From positions 1,054,001 through 1,118,000 of the forward strand of contig NZ_SACN01000001.1 in NCBI RefSeq assembly GCF_004005865.1: a stretch of DNA of 64,000 nucleotides, read 5' to 3'. Positions 7,910 to 16,413 of the stretch are shown here, in pieces (position 1 is the stretch's first letter; the number at the start of each line of letters is the position of its first letter). The DNA is from Sphingomonas crocodyli. Its GTDB lineage: Bacteria > Pseudomonadota > Alphaproteobacteria > Sphingomonadales > Sphingomonadaceae. The notes beneath the pieces are model-generated. The model worked only from the letters and a program-made list of their open reading frames with translations. It did no database searches and was not told the origin of the DNA. The position numbers were made by a program, and so were the translations under genes.

Positions 7910-8779
7910 CTAACTCAACCCCAACAGCCGCCGCGCATTGCAGCCCAGAACCGCCGCCTTCTCCGCATCGCTCAACACCGGACAGTCGCGGATCTGGTGG
8001 ATGGTTTCGGCCCAGCTGAACTGGCCGCGCGCCTGGGTGATGTCGCTGGCCCAGACGATGCGGTCGGGGCCGAAGGCGTCGATCATGCGGCGCATCGGTT
8101 CGTGCATTTCGACGTGCGGATAGGGGCCGGGGGCGACGAATTGCGGGCCCTTGCACCATTTGATGTGGAGGTTGGGATGTTCGGCGAGCGCCAGAACGCG
8201 GGCGAGGTGCGCTTCCCCACGCGGTGCATCCTCGTGCGGCATCGGGAAGCCCCAATGGTCGAGGATGAAGGTCAGGCCCGGAAAGCGGCGCACATAGGGG
8301 ACGACCGCGTCGATCCGGCCCGAGACGAAGGCGAATAGGGGCAGTCCGGCGCGCTCGGCGGCGGCGAAATAGGGATCGAAGCCGCCGCTTTCGAACGCGG
8401 CCCAATCTGCGTCGCGCAGGGTGGGGGCGATCTGGGTGGCGACGACGCCTTTGCTGCCACGAAGCTCGGCGATCCGGTCCGCGATCGCGGGATCGCGCCA
8501 GTCGATGCGGGCGATGATCGCGAAGCGATCGGGATGCGCCGCCACCGCGCGATCGGCGAAGGGGTGCGCGAGAAGCTGCGCGCCGCTGGGCAGGGTGGTG
8601 GCGTTGGGATCGGGATCGTTCAGGATATGCGGCGCGGCACGCTCGTCGATCAGCGCCACGGTGACGCCCGCCGCGTCCATCGCCGCGATGCCGCGCGCGA
8701 TCAGCGCGTCCGGGTCGGCGCCGATCCAGTCGTCGCCCAGCCGGTTGAGGTGGACCTGCGTGTCGACGATGTCGAACAC
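7910..8779 (-). CDS. Amidohydrolase family 2 protein
   Basis: A 289-residue TIM-barrel hydrolase. The first-strand motif is DTQVHLNRLG, so the HxH pair reads Q-V-H. LDHWGFP and WASDITQARGQF carry the later metal or catalytic residues (conserved Asp in ASD). I chose the GTG just after the stop of the upstream SDR, because the conserved first strand begins there; an ATG 36 nt earlier inside the SDR gene would add 12 unconserved residues. It is last in the minus-strand catabolic run, so it probably acts on a product of that pathway. Family members perform hydrolysis, lactone opening or decarboxylation. Confidence 0.8.
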   Translation of the reverse strand: MFDIVDTQVHLNRLGDDWIGADPDALIARGIAAMDAAGVTVALIDERAAPHILNDPDPNATTLPSGAQLLAHPFADRAVAAHPDRFAIIARIDWRDPAIADRIAELRGSKGVVATQIAPTLRDADWAAFESGGFDPYFAAAERAGLPLFAFVSGRIDAVVPYVRRFPGLTFILDHWGFPMPHEDAPRGEAHLARVLALAEHPNLHIKWCKGPQFVAPGPYPHVEMHEPMRRMIDAFGPDRIVWASDITQARGQFSWAETIHQIRDCPVLSDAEKAAVLGCNARRLLGLS

Positions 8780-8780
8780 C

Positions 8781-9740
8781 TTAGGAGCCGGCCTTGCCCG
8801 AAAAGCCGATCGCATCGCCGCCCGGATCGAAGCCGAACAACTCCATCGCGATATCCATCGAGCTCTGGAAGGTCGGGATCGGGCGCTGGCGATCGGCGCT
8901 CATCACCGCGTCCTGATTGTCGCGCAGGCTTTCGATCGTCATCGCGGGGTTCACATAGCCCTCGGTCTCCGAAAACAAAGTCCGCGCCACGCGCCCGCCG
9001 CCGACCACGAAGGTCTCGCCGCTGATCGTGCAATCGGGATGCGCCAGCCACGCCACCAGAGGCGAGACGAGTTCGGGCCGCATCGTCGCGGTGAACCAGT
9101 CGCGGAAGGCGGAGGCGGGCATATTGTCCGACATGCGGGTCGCGCCCGCGGGGGCTATGGCGTTGACGCGGATCGCTTGGGGCGCGCCTTCCCCCGCCAG
9201 CGCGCGGGCGAGGCCGAGATAGCCGGCCTTCGCGGCGGAATAAGGCGTGCTGCGCGGCAGGCCGTACATCGCGGTCGATCCGGTCAGGATCACGCTGCCG
9301 CCGCCCTGTTTCTGGAAATGCGGCCACGCCTCCTGCACCAGCGCATAGCCGGCGCGGACGTTGACGCCGAGTTGCTTGTCGAGCCGGTCGAGGCTCTCGC
9401 CCTCGAACGGCATCGAACCGAGCGTGAAGCCCGCATTGTGGACCAGCGCGTCGATCCGCCCGAACTGGTCGATCGCGCGGCGCACCGCGTCGCGTGCGCC
9501 TTCCTCCTGCATCAGATCGGCGCTGTGGCCTTCGACGGTGCCGCCCTGCGCTTTGATCGCGGCGACGGCTTCGGCGACGATGCTGTCGTCCCCGCCATTG
9601 CCGTAGAGGTCGATCCCGACGTCGGAGATCAGCACGCTCGCCCCGCGCGACGCGAGCAGGTCGGCATGCGCCCGCCCCATGCCGCGCGCCCCGCCGGTGA
9701 TCAGGACGACGCGCCCGTCGAAGCGCAACGGCTCGCTCAA
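8781..9740 (-). CDS. Short-chain dehydrogenase/reductase, 17beta-HSD4/MFE-2-like
   Basis: A 319-residue SDR. The cofactor motif is TGGARGMG near residue 15; HNAG and the YSAAK catalytic pair are present. A long insertion after strand 2 (SDVGIDLYGNGGDDS) and a C-terminal tail beyond the usual 250 residues resemble the dehydrogenase domain of peroxisomal multifunctional enzyme type 2, which oxidises 3-hydroxyacyl-CoA. Substrate is therefore probably a bulky hydroxyacyl-CoA or ring alcohol. Its ATG overlaps the stop of the upstream SDR by 4 nt, and 1 nt separates its stop from the next start, so it is part of a tightly packed operon. Confidence 0.8.
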   Translation of the reverse strand: MSEPLRFDGRVVLITGGARGMGRAHADLLASRGASVLISDVGIDLYGNGGDDSIVAEAVAAIKAQGGTVEGHSADLMQEEGARDAVRRAIDQFGRIDALVHNAGFTLGSMPFEGESLDRLDKQLGVNVRAGYALVQEAWPHFQKQGGGSVILTGSTAMYGLPRSTPYSAAKAGYLGLARALAGEGAPQAIRVNAIAPAGATRMSDNMPASAFRDWFTATMRPELVSPLVAWLAHPDCTISGETFVVGGGRVARTLFSETEGYVNPAMTIESLRDNQDAVMSADRQRPIPTFQSSMDIAMELFGFDPGGDAIGFSGKAGS

Positions 9741-10513
9741 ATCCCGTATCCGCCCGCGACCGCGATCTGCTGCCCGGTAACGTAGCTGGCGCGATTGGAG
9801 GCGAGGAAGACGACCGCATCGGCCACCTCCTCGGGCTTGCCGAGGCGCTTCAGCCCCTGTCGCGCATAGGTCGCCTTGATCCAGGCGTCGTCGAACACGC
9901 CCTGCTCCTTGAACTTCAGGAACATGCCCGCCTCGATCACGCCGATCAGGACCGAGTTGGCGCGGATGTTGAAGCGGCCTTCCTCCTTCGCGACGCCCTT
10001 TACCAGCGCCTCGTTCGCGGCCTTGGGGACGACCGAGAGGCCGTCGCGGTTCGCCCAGGCGATATCGCCCGCCGATCCCAGATGGACGAACGAACCGCCG
10101 CCGCCCGCTTTGAGCGCCGGGGTCGCGGCGCGGACGACATTGTAGAAGCCGTGGACCTCGATATCGATCGCCTCGTGCCAGGCCTCGTCCGAATATTGGG
10201 TGATATAGTCCTGCACCGGCAGCGCGCCCGCGACGAAGACGACGCTGTGGAGCCGCCCGAAGCGCGCGACCGTATCGGCCACCGCCTTTTCGATCTGCGC
10301 GCGATCGGTGACGTCGGCGGCGAAGGCGGCGGCCTCAACGCCCAGCCCTTCGATCTCCTTCACCACCTCGTCGGCGCGGGCGGCGTTGCTGCGATAGGTG
10401 ACGGCGACGTTGGCGCCCGCCTCCCCGAAGCTGCGCGCAATCACGCTGCCGATCCCGCCGCTGCCCCCGAACACCAGAACCGCACCTTCGGGGAAATCAC
10501 GTCGTCCGGTCAT
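9737..10513 (-). CDS. SDR-family protein lacking the catalytic Tyr
   Basis: A 258-residue Rossmann protein. The cofactor loop GGSGGIG, FVAGA in place of NNAG, and the C-terminal YVTGQQIAVAGG are SDR features. At the active site the family YxxxK motif reads SVVPK: the Lys is there but the position four residues earlier is Ser, not Tyr, and the preceding Ser region is HLGSAGDIAWANRDG. It may use another residue, bind cofactor without turnover, or act as a partner. It overlaps the CoA ligase upstream and the SDR downstream, each by 4 nt, so it is expressed with them. Confidence 0.75.
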   Translation of the reverse strand: MTGRRDFPEGAVLVFGGSGGIGSVIARSFGEAGANVAVTYRSNAARADEVVKEIEGLGVEAAAFAADVTDRAQIEKAVADTVARFGRLHSVVFVAGALPVQDYITQYSDEAWHEAIDIEVHGFYNVVRAATPALKAGGGGSFVHLGSAGDIAWANRDGLSVVPKAANEALVKGVAKEEGRFNIRANSVLIGVIEAGMFLKFKEQGVFDDAWIKATYARQGLKRLGKPEEVADAVVFLASNRASYVTGQQIAVAGGYGI

Positions 10514-12060
10514 CCTGCATCCCTCAACTTGAACTTTTCGACCTTGCCCGATGCATTGCGCGGCAGGGCTTCGACGAAGCTGATCGCGCGCGGCACCTTG
10601 TAATTGGCCATATTGTCGCGCGACCAGCCGATCAGCGCCTTGGCATCCTTCGCCGCGCCGGGGCGCGAGACGATATAAGCGTGCCCCACCTCGCCCAGCC
10701 GATCGTCGGGCGCTCCGACCACGGAGACTTCGGCAACCTCCGGATGCTGGATCAATATTTGCTCGATCTCGGCCGGATAGACGTTGAAGCCGCCGCAGAT
10801 GAACATGTCCTTCGCGCGATCGGTGATGCTGATGCAGCCGTCGGCGCGCATCACGCCGATGTCGCCGGTGCGCAGCCAGCCGCCCTCGACGATCGCCTCC
10901 GCCGTCGCGACCGGATCGTCGAGATAGCCGCGCATCACGTTCGGCCCGCGCACCCAGATTTCGCCGGGCTCGCCCGCCGCCACGTCACGGCCGTCGACGC
11001 CGACGGTGCGCACCTCCATGTCGGGGATCGCGCGGCCCGATGTGGTGGCGATCGTCTCGATATCGTCGTCGGGCTCGCACATCGAAACGGTGCCGCAGGT
11101 TTCGCTCAGGCCATAGGCCGTCACGACCCGCTCGAAGCCGAGATCGTCGAGAATGCGCTGGATCAGCACGGTTGGCACGATCGTGGCGCCGGTGACGGCG
11201 AGGCGCAGCGAGGCGAGATCGCGCCCTTCGCGTGGGCTGTCGAGCAAAGAGGTGAAGATGGTCGGCGGGCCGGGAAGCCAGCTGATCTTATGCTCCTCTA
11301 GCATGTCGACCGCCTTGGCCGGATCGAAGCTGAGCACCGGGAACAATGTCGCCCCGCGCAGGATCGCGCAGAGCCAGCCGGCCTTGTAGCCGAAGCTGTG
11401 GAAGAAGGGGTTGATCGACAGCAGCCGATCCGCGCTCGTGAGGCCGAGGCCACGCGAATAGATGTCGTAGCAGCGGATATTCTGGCCGTGGGTGGTGACG
11501 ACGCCCTTGGGATTGCCGGTGGTGCCGGAGGTGAAGAGAATGTCGCAGACATCCTCGCCATCGAGGCTGCCGAGGCGCGCTTCATAGGCGTCGCGGCTCA
11601 CCGCCTCGCCCTCCTTCAGGAAGGCGGCCCAGCCGTTCGAAGCTTCATCGTCGTCGAGCAGGATGATCCGTTCGAGGCAGGGCACGTCCTCCCCCGCGAT
11701 CATCGTCGGATAATCGTTGCCCAGGAAATTGCCGACCGTCAGCAGGATGCGCGCGCGGCTTTTCTTCAGGATATAGGCGGCCTCGCGCCCCTTATAGCGG
11801 GTGTTGAGCGGCACCACCGCCGCGCCCGCCGCCTGCAGACCGAGCGTCGCGACGATCCAGCGGTCAAGATTGGGCGCCCAGATCGCGACCCGATCGCCGC
11901 GCTTGACGCCCGCCGCGATGAAGGCGCGGGCGGCGGCCTCCATGCGCCGGGCAAGCTCGGCATAGCCGATCGCCTCGCCGCCCGGGGTCGATATCGCGAT
12001 CTTGTCCCCATAGGTTTTCGCGCTGTCCAACGCGACATGGGGGATGGTGGGGCAGTCCAT
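10510..12060 (-). CDS. Acyl-CoA synthetase, FadD3-like (candidate HIP-CoA ligase)
   Basis: A 516-residue ANL-family adenylating enzyme. The P-loop ILFTSGTTGNPKGV (about residue 173), the YGLSET motif, GGWLRTGDIG, and the C-terminal NASGKVEKFKL with the catalytic Lys are all intact. Length and domain order fit FadD3, which in actinobacteria activates the steroid C/D-ring intermediate HIP to HIP-CoA. That assignment is an inference from overall similarity and from the ipd operon 20 kb away; other carboxylic acids are possible. The ATG is preceded by AAAGG. It lies between an MFS carrier gene upstream and two SDR genes downstream. Confidence 0.8.
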   Translation of the reverse strand: MDCPTIPHVALDSAKTYGDKIAISTPGGEAIGYAELARRMEAAARAFIAAGVKRGDRVAIWAPNLDRWIVATLGLQAAGAAVVPLNTRYKGREAAYILKKSRARILLTVGNFLGNDYPTMIAGEDVPCLERIILLDDDEASNGWAAFLKEGEAVSRDAYEARLGSLDGEDVCDILFTSGTTGNPKGVVTTHGQNIRCYDIYSRGLGLTSADRLLSINPFFHSFGYKAGWLCAILRGATLFPVLSFDPAKAVDMLEEHKISWLPGPPTIFTSLLDSPREGRDLASLRLAVTGATIVPTVLIQRILDDLGFERVVTAYGLSETCGTVSMCEPDDDIETIATTSGRAIPDMEVRTVGVDGRDVAAGEPGEIWVRGPNVMRGYLDDPVATAEAIVEGGWLRTGDIGVMRADGCISITDRAKDMFICGGFNVYPAEIEQILIQHPEVAEVSVVGAPDDRLGEVGHAYIVSRPGAAKDAKALIGWSRDNMANYKVPRAISFVEALPRNASGKVEKFKLRDAG

Positions 12061-12072
12061 AAGGGCCTTTCG

Positions 12073-13395
12073 TCAGAGCGTGGCGCGCCATTCGAGCGCG
12101 TCGGACATCGCGCTGCGCATCGGCCGCATTGCACTGGCCAGCGCGATCACCGCGATCGGCAGCAATATCCAGCCCTCCACCGCAATCGCCCAGCCGAGTT
12201 TGAGATCATCCGCAAATCCGTAAGTCGCGATCGCGCCGATCAACGTGGGGCCGACCCCGTAGCCCAGCAGGCTGAACACGAAGAGATAAGCGGCGGAAAT
12301 CTGCCCGCGATACTGGTTGGGCGTGGTCAGCTGGATCGCGGCGACCGCGACGCCGGTAAAGCCGGTCAGGAACACGAACACCGCCTGACAGATGGCAAGC
12401 AGGACGATCGATGGTGCGAGCGCGGCGAGGGTGAGGATCACGATCTGGACCGCGGCGATGATCGCGAAGAGGAGGACGTGCGCGTCCTGCCGCCCCTTCG
12501 CCATCATCCGATCCGCGACGATGCCCGATACGATCGTGCCGAGGATGCCGAAGGCGACCGAGATGCTCGCCATCATCGTCGCGGCTTCGCCCAAGGTCAG
12601 GTGGAAGTTGCGGACGAGGTAGCTCGGCGTCCACGCGCTGTAACCGTTCGCCATCGCGCTCAGCAAAGCGAAGCCGAGGAAATGGCCGGTCAGGAAGCGC
12701 CAGCGCCCTTTCGCGAAGGCCAGAGCCTCGCGCCAGTCGGGCTTGGCTTCGTCCAGGCATTCGCGGCGCGGCGGATCGCGCAACGTCCAGATCAGGCAGC
12801 CGATCAGGATGCCAGGCAGGCCGAGGAAGATGAAAATCCCCTGCCAGTTCGCGACTTCGCCGACGAACGGCATGTCGAAATGGCGCGGGAGCAGGCCGAA
12901 CAGCAGGCCGCCGAGCAGCAGCGAGGATGCGACGCCCGCATGGCTTCCCGCGCCATAGACCGAGAAGGCGAGGCCGCGCTTGGCGGGTGGGAATTCGTCG
13001 CTCAGGATCGAATAAGCCGAGGGGTTGAGCGCCGCTTCGCCCGCGCCCACCGCGAAGCGCGCGAGGACGAGTTGCCAGATCGTCGCGGCCAGCCCGCAAA
13101 AGGCGGTCGCGACCGACCAGATGCTGACCCCGACGAAGATCAGCCAGCGCCGCGAATAGCGATCCGACGCCCAGCCGAGGATCATCCCGAAGACGACGAA
13201 GAACAAGGCGAAGGCGAGGCCGTGCATCAGGCCCAGCTGAAAATCGCTGATCCCCAGATCTTCCTTCATCGGCGTGAACATCAACGCGATGACCAGCCGG
13301 TCCATCAGCGACATGGTGTAGAGAAGGGTGAGGACCGCCAATGCCCACCAGGCGCGCGGTCCCGCGCGATTTTGTGCCCCTTCTCCGTCGCTCAT
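12073..13395 (-). CDS. MFS transporter (Spinster-like)
   Basis: A 440-residue membrane protein with about 12 predicted spans. The signature loop GWASDRYSRRWLI between helices 2 and 3 and the DRLVIALMFTPMKEDLGISD opening are typical of the MFS group that accompanies aromatic and steroid catabolic clusters in sphingomonads. The chosen ATG has AGGAGA six bases upstream; the frame is open for 231 more codons, overlapping the neighbouring gene, and those are not coding. It sits between the FadD3-like ligase and an amidohydrolase, so it probably carries the substrate or an intermediate across the inner membrane. Confidence 0.85.
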   Translation of the reverse strand: MSDGEGAQNRAGPRAWWALAVLTLLYTMSLMDRLVIALMFTPMKEDLGISDFQLGLMHGLAFALFFVVFGMILGWASDRYSRRWLIFVGVSIWSVATAFCGLAATIWQLVLARFAVGAGEAALNPSAYSILSDEFPPAKRGLAFSVYGAGSHAGVASSLLLGGLLFGLLPRHFDMPFVGEVANWQGIFIFLGLPGILIGCLIWTLRDPPRRECLDEAKPDWREALAFAKGRWRFLTGHFLGFALLSAMANGYSAWTPSYLVRNFHLTLGEAATMMASISVAFGILGTIVSGIVADRMMAKGRQDAHVLLFAIIAAVQIVILTLAALAPSIVLLAICQAVFVFLTGFTGVAVAAIQLTTPNQYRGQISAAYLFVFSLLGYGVGPTLIGAIATYGFADDLKLGWAIAVEGWILLPIAVIALASAMRPMRSAMSDALEWRATL

Positions 13396-13436
13396 ATCGT
13401 CTCCTGTACGCCCTCTGTCGGGGCTTGGTGGTGGTA

Positions 13437-14654
13437 TTAGTCGGGCAGCAACCAGCTTCCGTTTTCGACGAACACCTTGCGCGTGATGCTCTCGTCGAAC
13501 TTGGCCAGTTTGCCGCTCACGTCCGCCATCGGCGCGCGGCCGCCCTCGGGGTGCGGATAGTCGCTGGCGTAGCAATAGAGTTCGGGCATGGCGAACTGCT
13601 CGATATAGGTATCGACCGGCTCGATATCGAAGATCGAGAAGCGCGTGTTGCGGCGGATATAGTCGGACGGCTGGAGCCGGATCGGCAGCGCGCCTTCCAT
13701 ATTGCCCAACGAGAATTTGCGGCTGTTCGCGTGCCAGAAATCGAGATTCTGCGCGAGCGGGCCGACCCACTGCGCCGTCACCTCGCACGCGCCGAAGCGC
13801 AGGTTGGGGAAGGCTTCGAAGACGCCGCCCAGCACCATCGTCGCGAGGAAGTTCTGGACGGGCAGATGGAGCGTCGAGAGCGTCCACGGGTCCATCTGGA
13901 ATTCCTCGCCCGCCTTCCAGCCGACGAAGGCCGGCGCGTCGCGCCACTTGGCGGTGGTCAGGAACTCGAAGTCCGCGCCGACATGCGCGAGGACCGGCGC
14001 GTCGGCGGCCTGCAGCATGTCCCAGAGTGGATGCAGATCGGGATGCGCGGGCGAGACGCCACCGGGGAGGGCTGCGCTGGGCAACCACACCGCGCGCACG
14101 CCGCCGTCCATCAGCCGCTTCACTTCGGCGATCAGGCTGTCGACATCGGGGGCGAGCGCGACGGCGACCATGCGCAGCCGATCGCTGGCGCGCGCGACCC
14201 GCAGTGCGAAGTCGTTATGCGCGCGGATCATCTGCAGCGCGTAGGCTTTCCGGTCGCCGGTGATCCCGCGATACATGTCGGGGAAGCCTTCGGCGCGGAA
14301 GAAGAAGCTCGCGCCGTAGAGACCCACGCTGCCGGGGAAGATGAGCTGCCGGCGCACGCCCGTATAGTCCATAACCTCCAGTCGGCGATCGAAGTCGAAC
14401 GCGCCGGGGGCCTTGGCGAACTTGGTGTTCCACACCTGATCGGCGTCGATCGGCGCGTCGTCTGCATCGACATGCGCGCGGATCGGCATCTTGCTGTCGA
14501 GATGCGCGTCGACGAACGGCCGCACGACCGATCCGAACTGCTCCTCCCACATGTTGACCGGCGTATATTCGTGCGCGTCGGCATCCATGATCGCGCCCAT
14601 GTAGCGGCGCAGACGCTCGGGAACGGGATGCGGGAGGGTGTCGATGTCTGCCAT
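13437..14654 (-). CDS. Amidohydrolase family 2 protein
   Basis: A 405-residue TIM-barrel hydrolase, close in length and layout to the first amidohydrolase in the window. The first-strand motif is MDADAHEYTP (D-A-H at the metal site) and the C-terminal YASDYPHPEGG carries the catalytic Asp. It lies 9 nt downstream of the TauD-type gene and upstream of the MFS carrier, within the minus-strand catabolic run. Decarboxylation or hydrolysis of a ring carboxylate or beta-keto acid is the likely reaction class; the substrate is unknown. Confidence 0.85.
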   Translation of the reverse strand: MADIDTLPHPVPERLRRYMGAIMDADAHEYTPVNMWEEQFGSVVRPFVDAHLDSKMPIRAHVDADDAPIDADQVWNTKFAKAPGAFDFDRRLEVMDYTGVRRQLIFPGSVGLYGASFFFRAEGFPDMYRGITGDRKAYALQMIRAHNDFALRVARASDRLRMVAVALAPDVDSLIAEVKRLMDGGVRAVWLPSAALPGGVSPAHPDLHPLWDMLQAADAPVLAHVGADFEFLTTAKWRDAPAFVGWKAGEEFQMDPWTLSTLHLPVQNFLATMVLGGVFEAFPNLRFGACEVTAQWVGPLAQNLDFWHANSRKFSLGNMEGALPIRLQPSDYIRRNTRFSIFDIEPVDTYIEQFAMPELYCYASDYPHPEGGRAPMADVSGKLAKFDESITRKVFVENGSWLLPD

Positions 14655-14663
14655 GTCGCCCTC

Positions 14664-15515
14664 CTATTCCGCCACGCCTTCATAGACGCGCAGTCGTCTC
14701 GGCACGCCGGACTCCATCGCGTCGCGCCGGTGCTGCAGGCCGACATTATCCCAGATACAGATGTCCCCCACCTGCCATTTGTGGGTGTAGGTGGGCGCGG
14801 TGCGTTCGGCATGTGCCAGCAGGTCCGCGATCACGGCGTCGCTCTCCTCCATCGGCATGCCGGCGATGCGGTGCGTGAACTCGTTGACGTAGAGCGTGCG
14901 CCGGCCGCTGTGCGGGTGGCTGGCGAAGACAGGGTGCATCGAATCCGCAAGGCGCGGCCATTTGGTCAGGTCGCGCTTGCGCGGATCGAGGTTGACGGTC
15001 TGCTTGTGCTCGAGCGGCCCGCGCTTTTCGAACGGGAGCATTTCGTAGGCGGTGTACATGTCGCGGAACATCGTCGGCACCGCGCCCTGGCCGAACTCCA
15101 TCGCCTCCAGCACGCTCAGCACTTTATATTGCGGGCGCTGGAAATGGTCGCAATGCCAGACCAGTTCGGTCTGCCCTTCATCGGTGTTCACGACATAGTT
15201 GAAGTGATCGGTGCGGTGGATCTGCTCCTGCTCGTCCGCGCTGAAGGTGCTGTAGTGGAAGCTGCCGTCATAGGTTTCGGACATCAGCCGCCCGAAGCGG
15301 CGGAAGAAGGTGTCGAGCTGATCGTGGCTGGGCGATTCCTGCCCGCGGAACACCAGCAGCAGGTGGCGACGCAGCGCACGGGTGATTTCGAACACCGTCG
15401 CCTCGTCGGGTTCGCCCCATTCGATCCCGTGGACGATCGCGCCGAAGGCTTCGCCGGTCGGCTCGATGGTGACTGTGCTGGCGCGCGGCGCCGCGAGGGT
15501 GGCGATGTTGCTCAT
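14664..15515 (-). CDS. TauD/TfdA-type Fe(II)/2-oxoglutarate dioxygenase
   Basis: A 283-residue dioxygenase. The iron ligands are visible: H121 and D123 in VWHCDHF, and H262 in GLQHRRD, with R276 (RRLRVYEG) to bind 2-oxoglutarate. The start ATG (MSNIATLAAP) is preceded by AGGA; earlier in-frame ATGs would run into the Coq4-like gene. Family members hydroxylate unactivated C-H bonds or cleave sulfonates and ethers. The setting, between a Coq4-like gene and an amidohydrolase, points to hydroxylation of a cyclic or terpenoid acid rather than taurine use; there is no sulfonate transporter near. Confidence 0.85.
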   Translation of the reverse strand: MSNIATLAAPRASTVTIEPTGEAFGAIVHGIEWGEPDEATVFEITRALRRHLLLVFRGQESPSHDQLDTFFRRFGRLMSETYDGSFHYSTFSADEQEQIHRTDHFNYVVNTDEGQTELVWHCDHFQRPQYKVLSVLEAMEFGQGAVPTMFRDMYTAYEMLPFEKRGPLEHKQTVNLDPRKRDLTKWPRLADSMHPVFASHPHSGRRTLYVNEFTHRIAGMPMEESDAVIADLLAHAERTAPTYTHKWQVGDICIWDNVGLQHRRDAMESGVPRRLRVYEGVAE

Positions 15516-15585
15516 GCCATGATCCTGCGCCTTGCCGTTGGGGCGATCCAATATCGTCTGGTCGAGTGGTGATAACGTCAGGTTA

Positions 15586-16407
15586 TCAATCGCCCCGATC
15601 GTCGAAGATGCGCGAAGCCTCCTCGGTATCCAGATCCTCGGCATGGCGGACGCCCAAAGCCGCGCGGGCCTCGGGCAGGGGTAGGTGCAGCACGTCCTCG
15701 AACTTCGCCATGAAGATCGGATCGGATTCCAGCCCGATCCGAATCCCGCGCATCTGGAGTTCCAGCACGGTCGTATAGATCTGCGGATAGTGCAGCCCCG
15801 CGCGCACCGGGAAACGATAGCCGCCCAGCACGTAGAAGCGCGTCAATTCCCCCGCCAGTTCGGGCGAGAGATGCCGGTGGACGTTCGACAGCCGCACGAA
15901 ATAGGGCATCAGTTCGCCCAAAGTGTTGAACCCGCCGCCCGCGATCAGATGCTCGAAATCGTGGATCTGGCCGAAGCGGAAACGGATGAACTCGTAGCGG
16001 CTTTTGGGCACGATCATCTCGCGCGCGAGGTTCGGCTGATAGCCGCCGTCGATCACGCTCCAATATCGGTGGCCGAAGCTCCCTTCCGGATAGCCCTTGA
16101 AGAACTCCGCCGAATGCGGGGCGATATACGCTTCGTCGACCCAGTCGCGGAAGGCGGGGTTCTTCTCGCGCTCCTCCTCGATCAGCCGCTCGATCTTCGG
16201 AACGTCGGTCATGCTGTTGAGCGCGGGGATCAGGCCGTCGGCGGTGTCGCCTTCATTGCCGCGATCGGGGCCGTTCTTGCGCAGATAATGGGTCGCAACC
16301 CAATCGCGCAGCCCCGCATGATTGAGGAAAGGCGAGGATGAGATCAGCACGCTGCTGCTCGTCTCGGGCGTTTTTACGCGTGTCAGGAGGTAATCGAGAT
16401 TGTCCAT
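15586..16407 (-). CDS. Coq4-family protein in a catabolic cluster
   Basis: A 273-residue protein. The diagnostic Coq4 metal motif HDxxH(x11)E is complete: H149, D150, H153 and E165 in QIHDFEHLIAGGGFNTLGE. The N-terminal SSSVLISSSPFLN and HYLRKNGPD segments recur in a second Coq4-like protein near position 54 kb. Coq4 in ubiquinone synthesis has recently been assigned the C1 oxidative decarboxylation/hydroxylation step on the ring. No ubiquinone genes are near; the neighbours are an AtuA-family gene 6 nt upstream and a TauD gene downstream. I infer a catabolic role on a ring carboxylate, which is untested. Confidence 0.8.
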   Translation of the reverse strand: MDNLDYLLTRVKTPETSSSVLISSSPFLNHAGLRDWVATHYLRKNGPDRGNEGDTADGLIPALNSMTDVPKIERLIEEEREKNPAFRDWVDEAYIAPHSAEFFKGYPEGSFGHRYWSVIDGGYQPNLAREMIVPKSRYEFIRFRFGQIHDFEHLIAGGGFNTLGELMPYFVRLSNVHRHLSPELAGELTRFYVLGGYRFPVRAGLHYPQIYTTVLELQMRGIRIGLESDPIFMAKFEDVLHLPLPEARAALGVRHAEDLDTEEASRIFDDRGD

Positions 16408-16413
16408 ATCGCG

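Noticed and set aside
14664..15515. Taurine dioxygenase for sulfur supply
   Set aside because: Iron and 2-oxoglutarate residues fit the family, but there is no sulfonate transporter or Cys-regulon gene; the neighbours are catabolic.
13341..15572. 743-codon plus-strand frame across the amidohydrolase and TauD genes
   Set aside because: Composition is that of a shadow frame; the minus-strand genes have clear family motifs.
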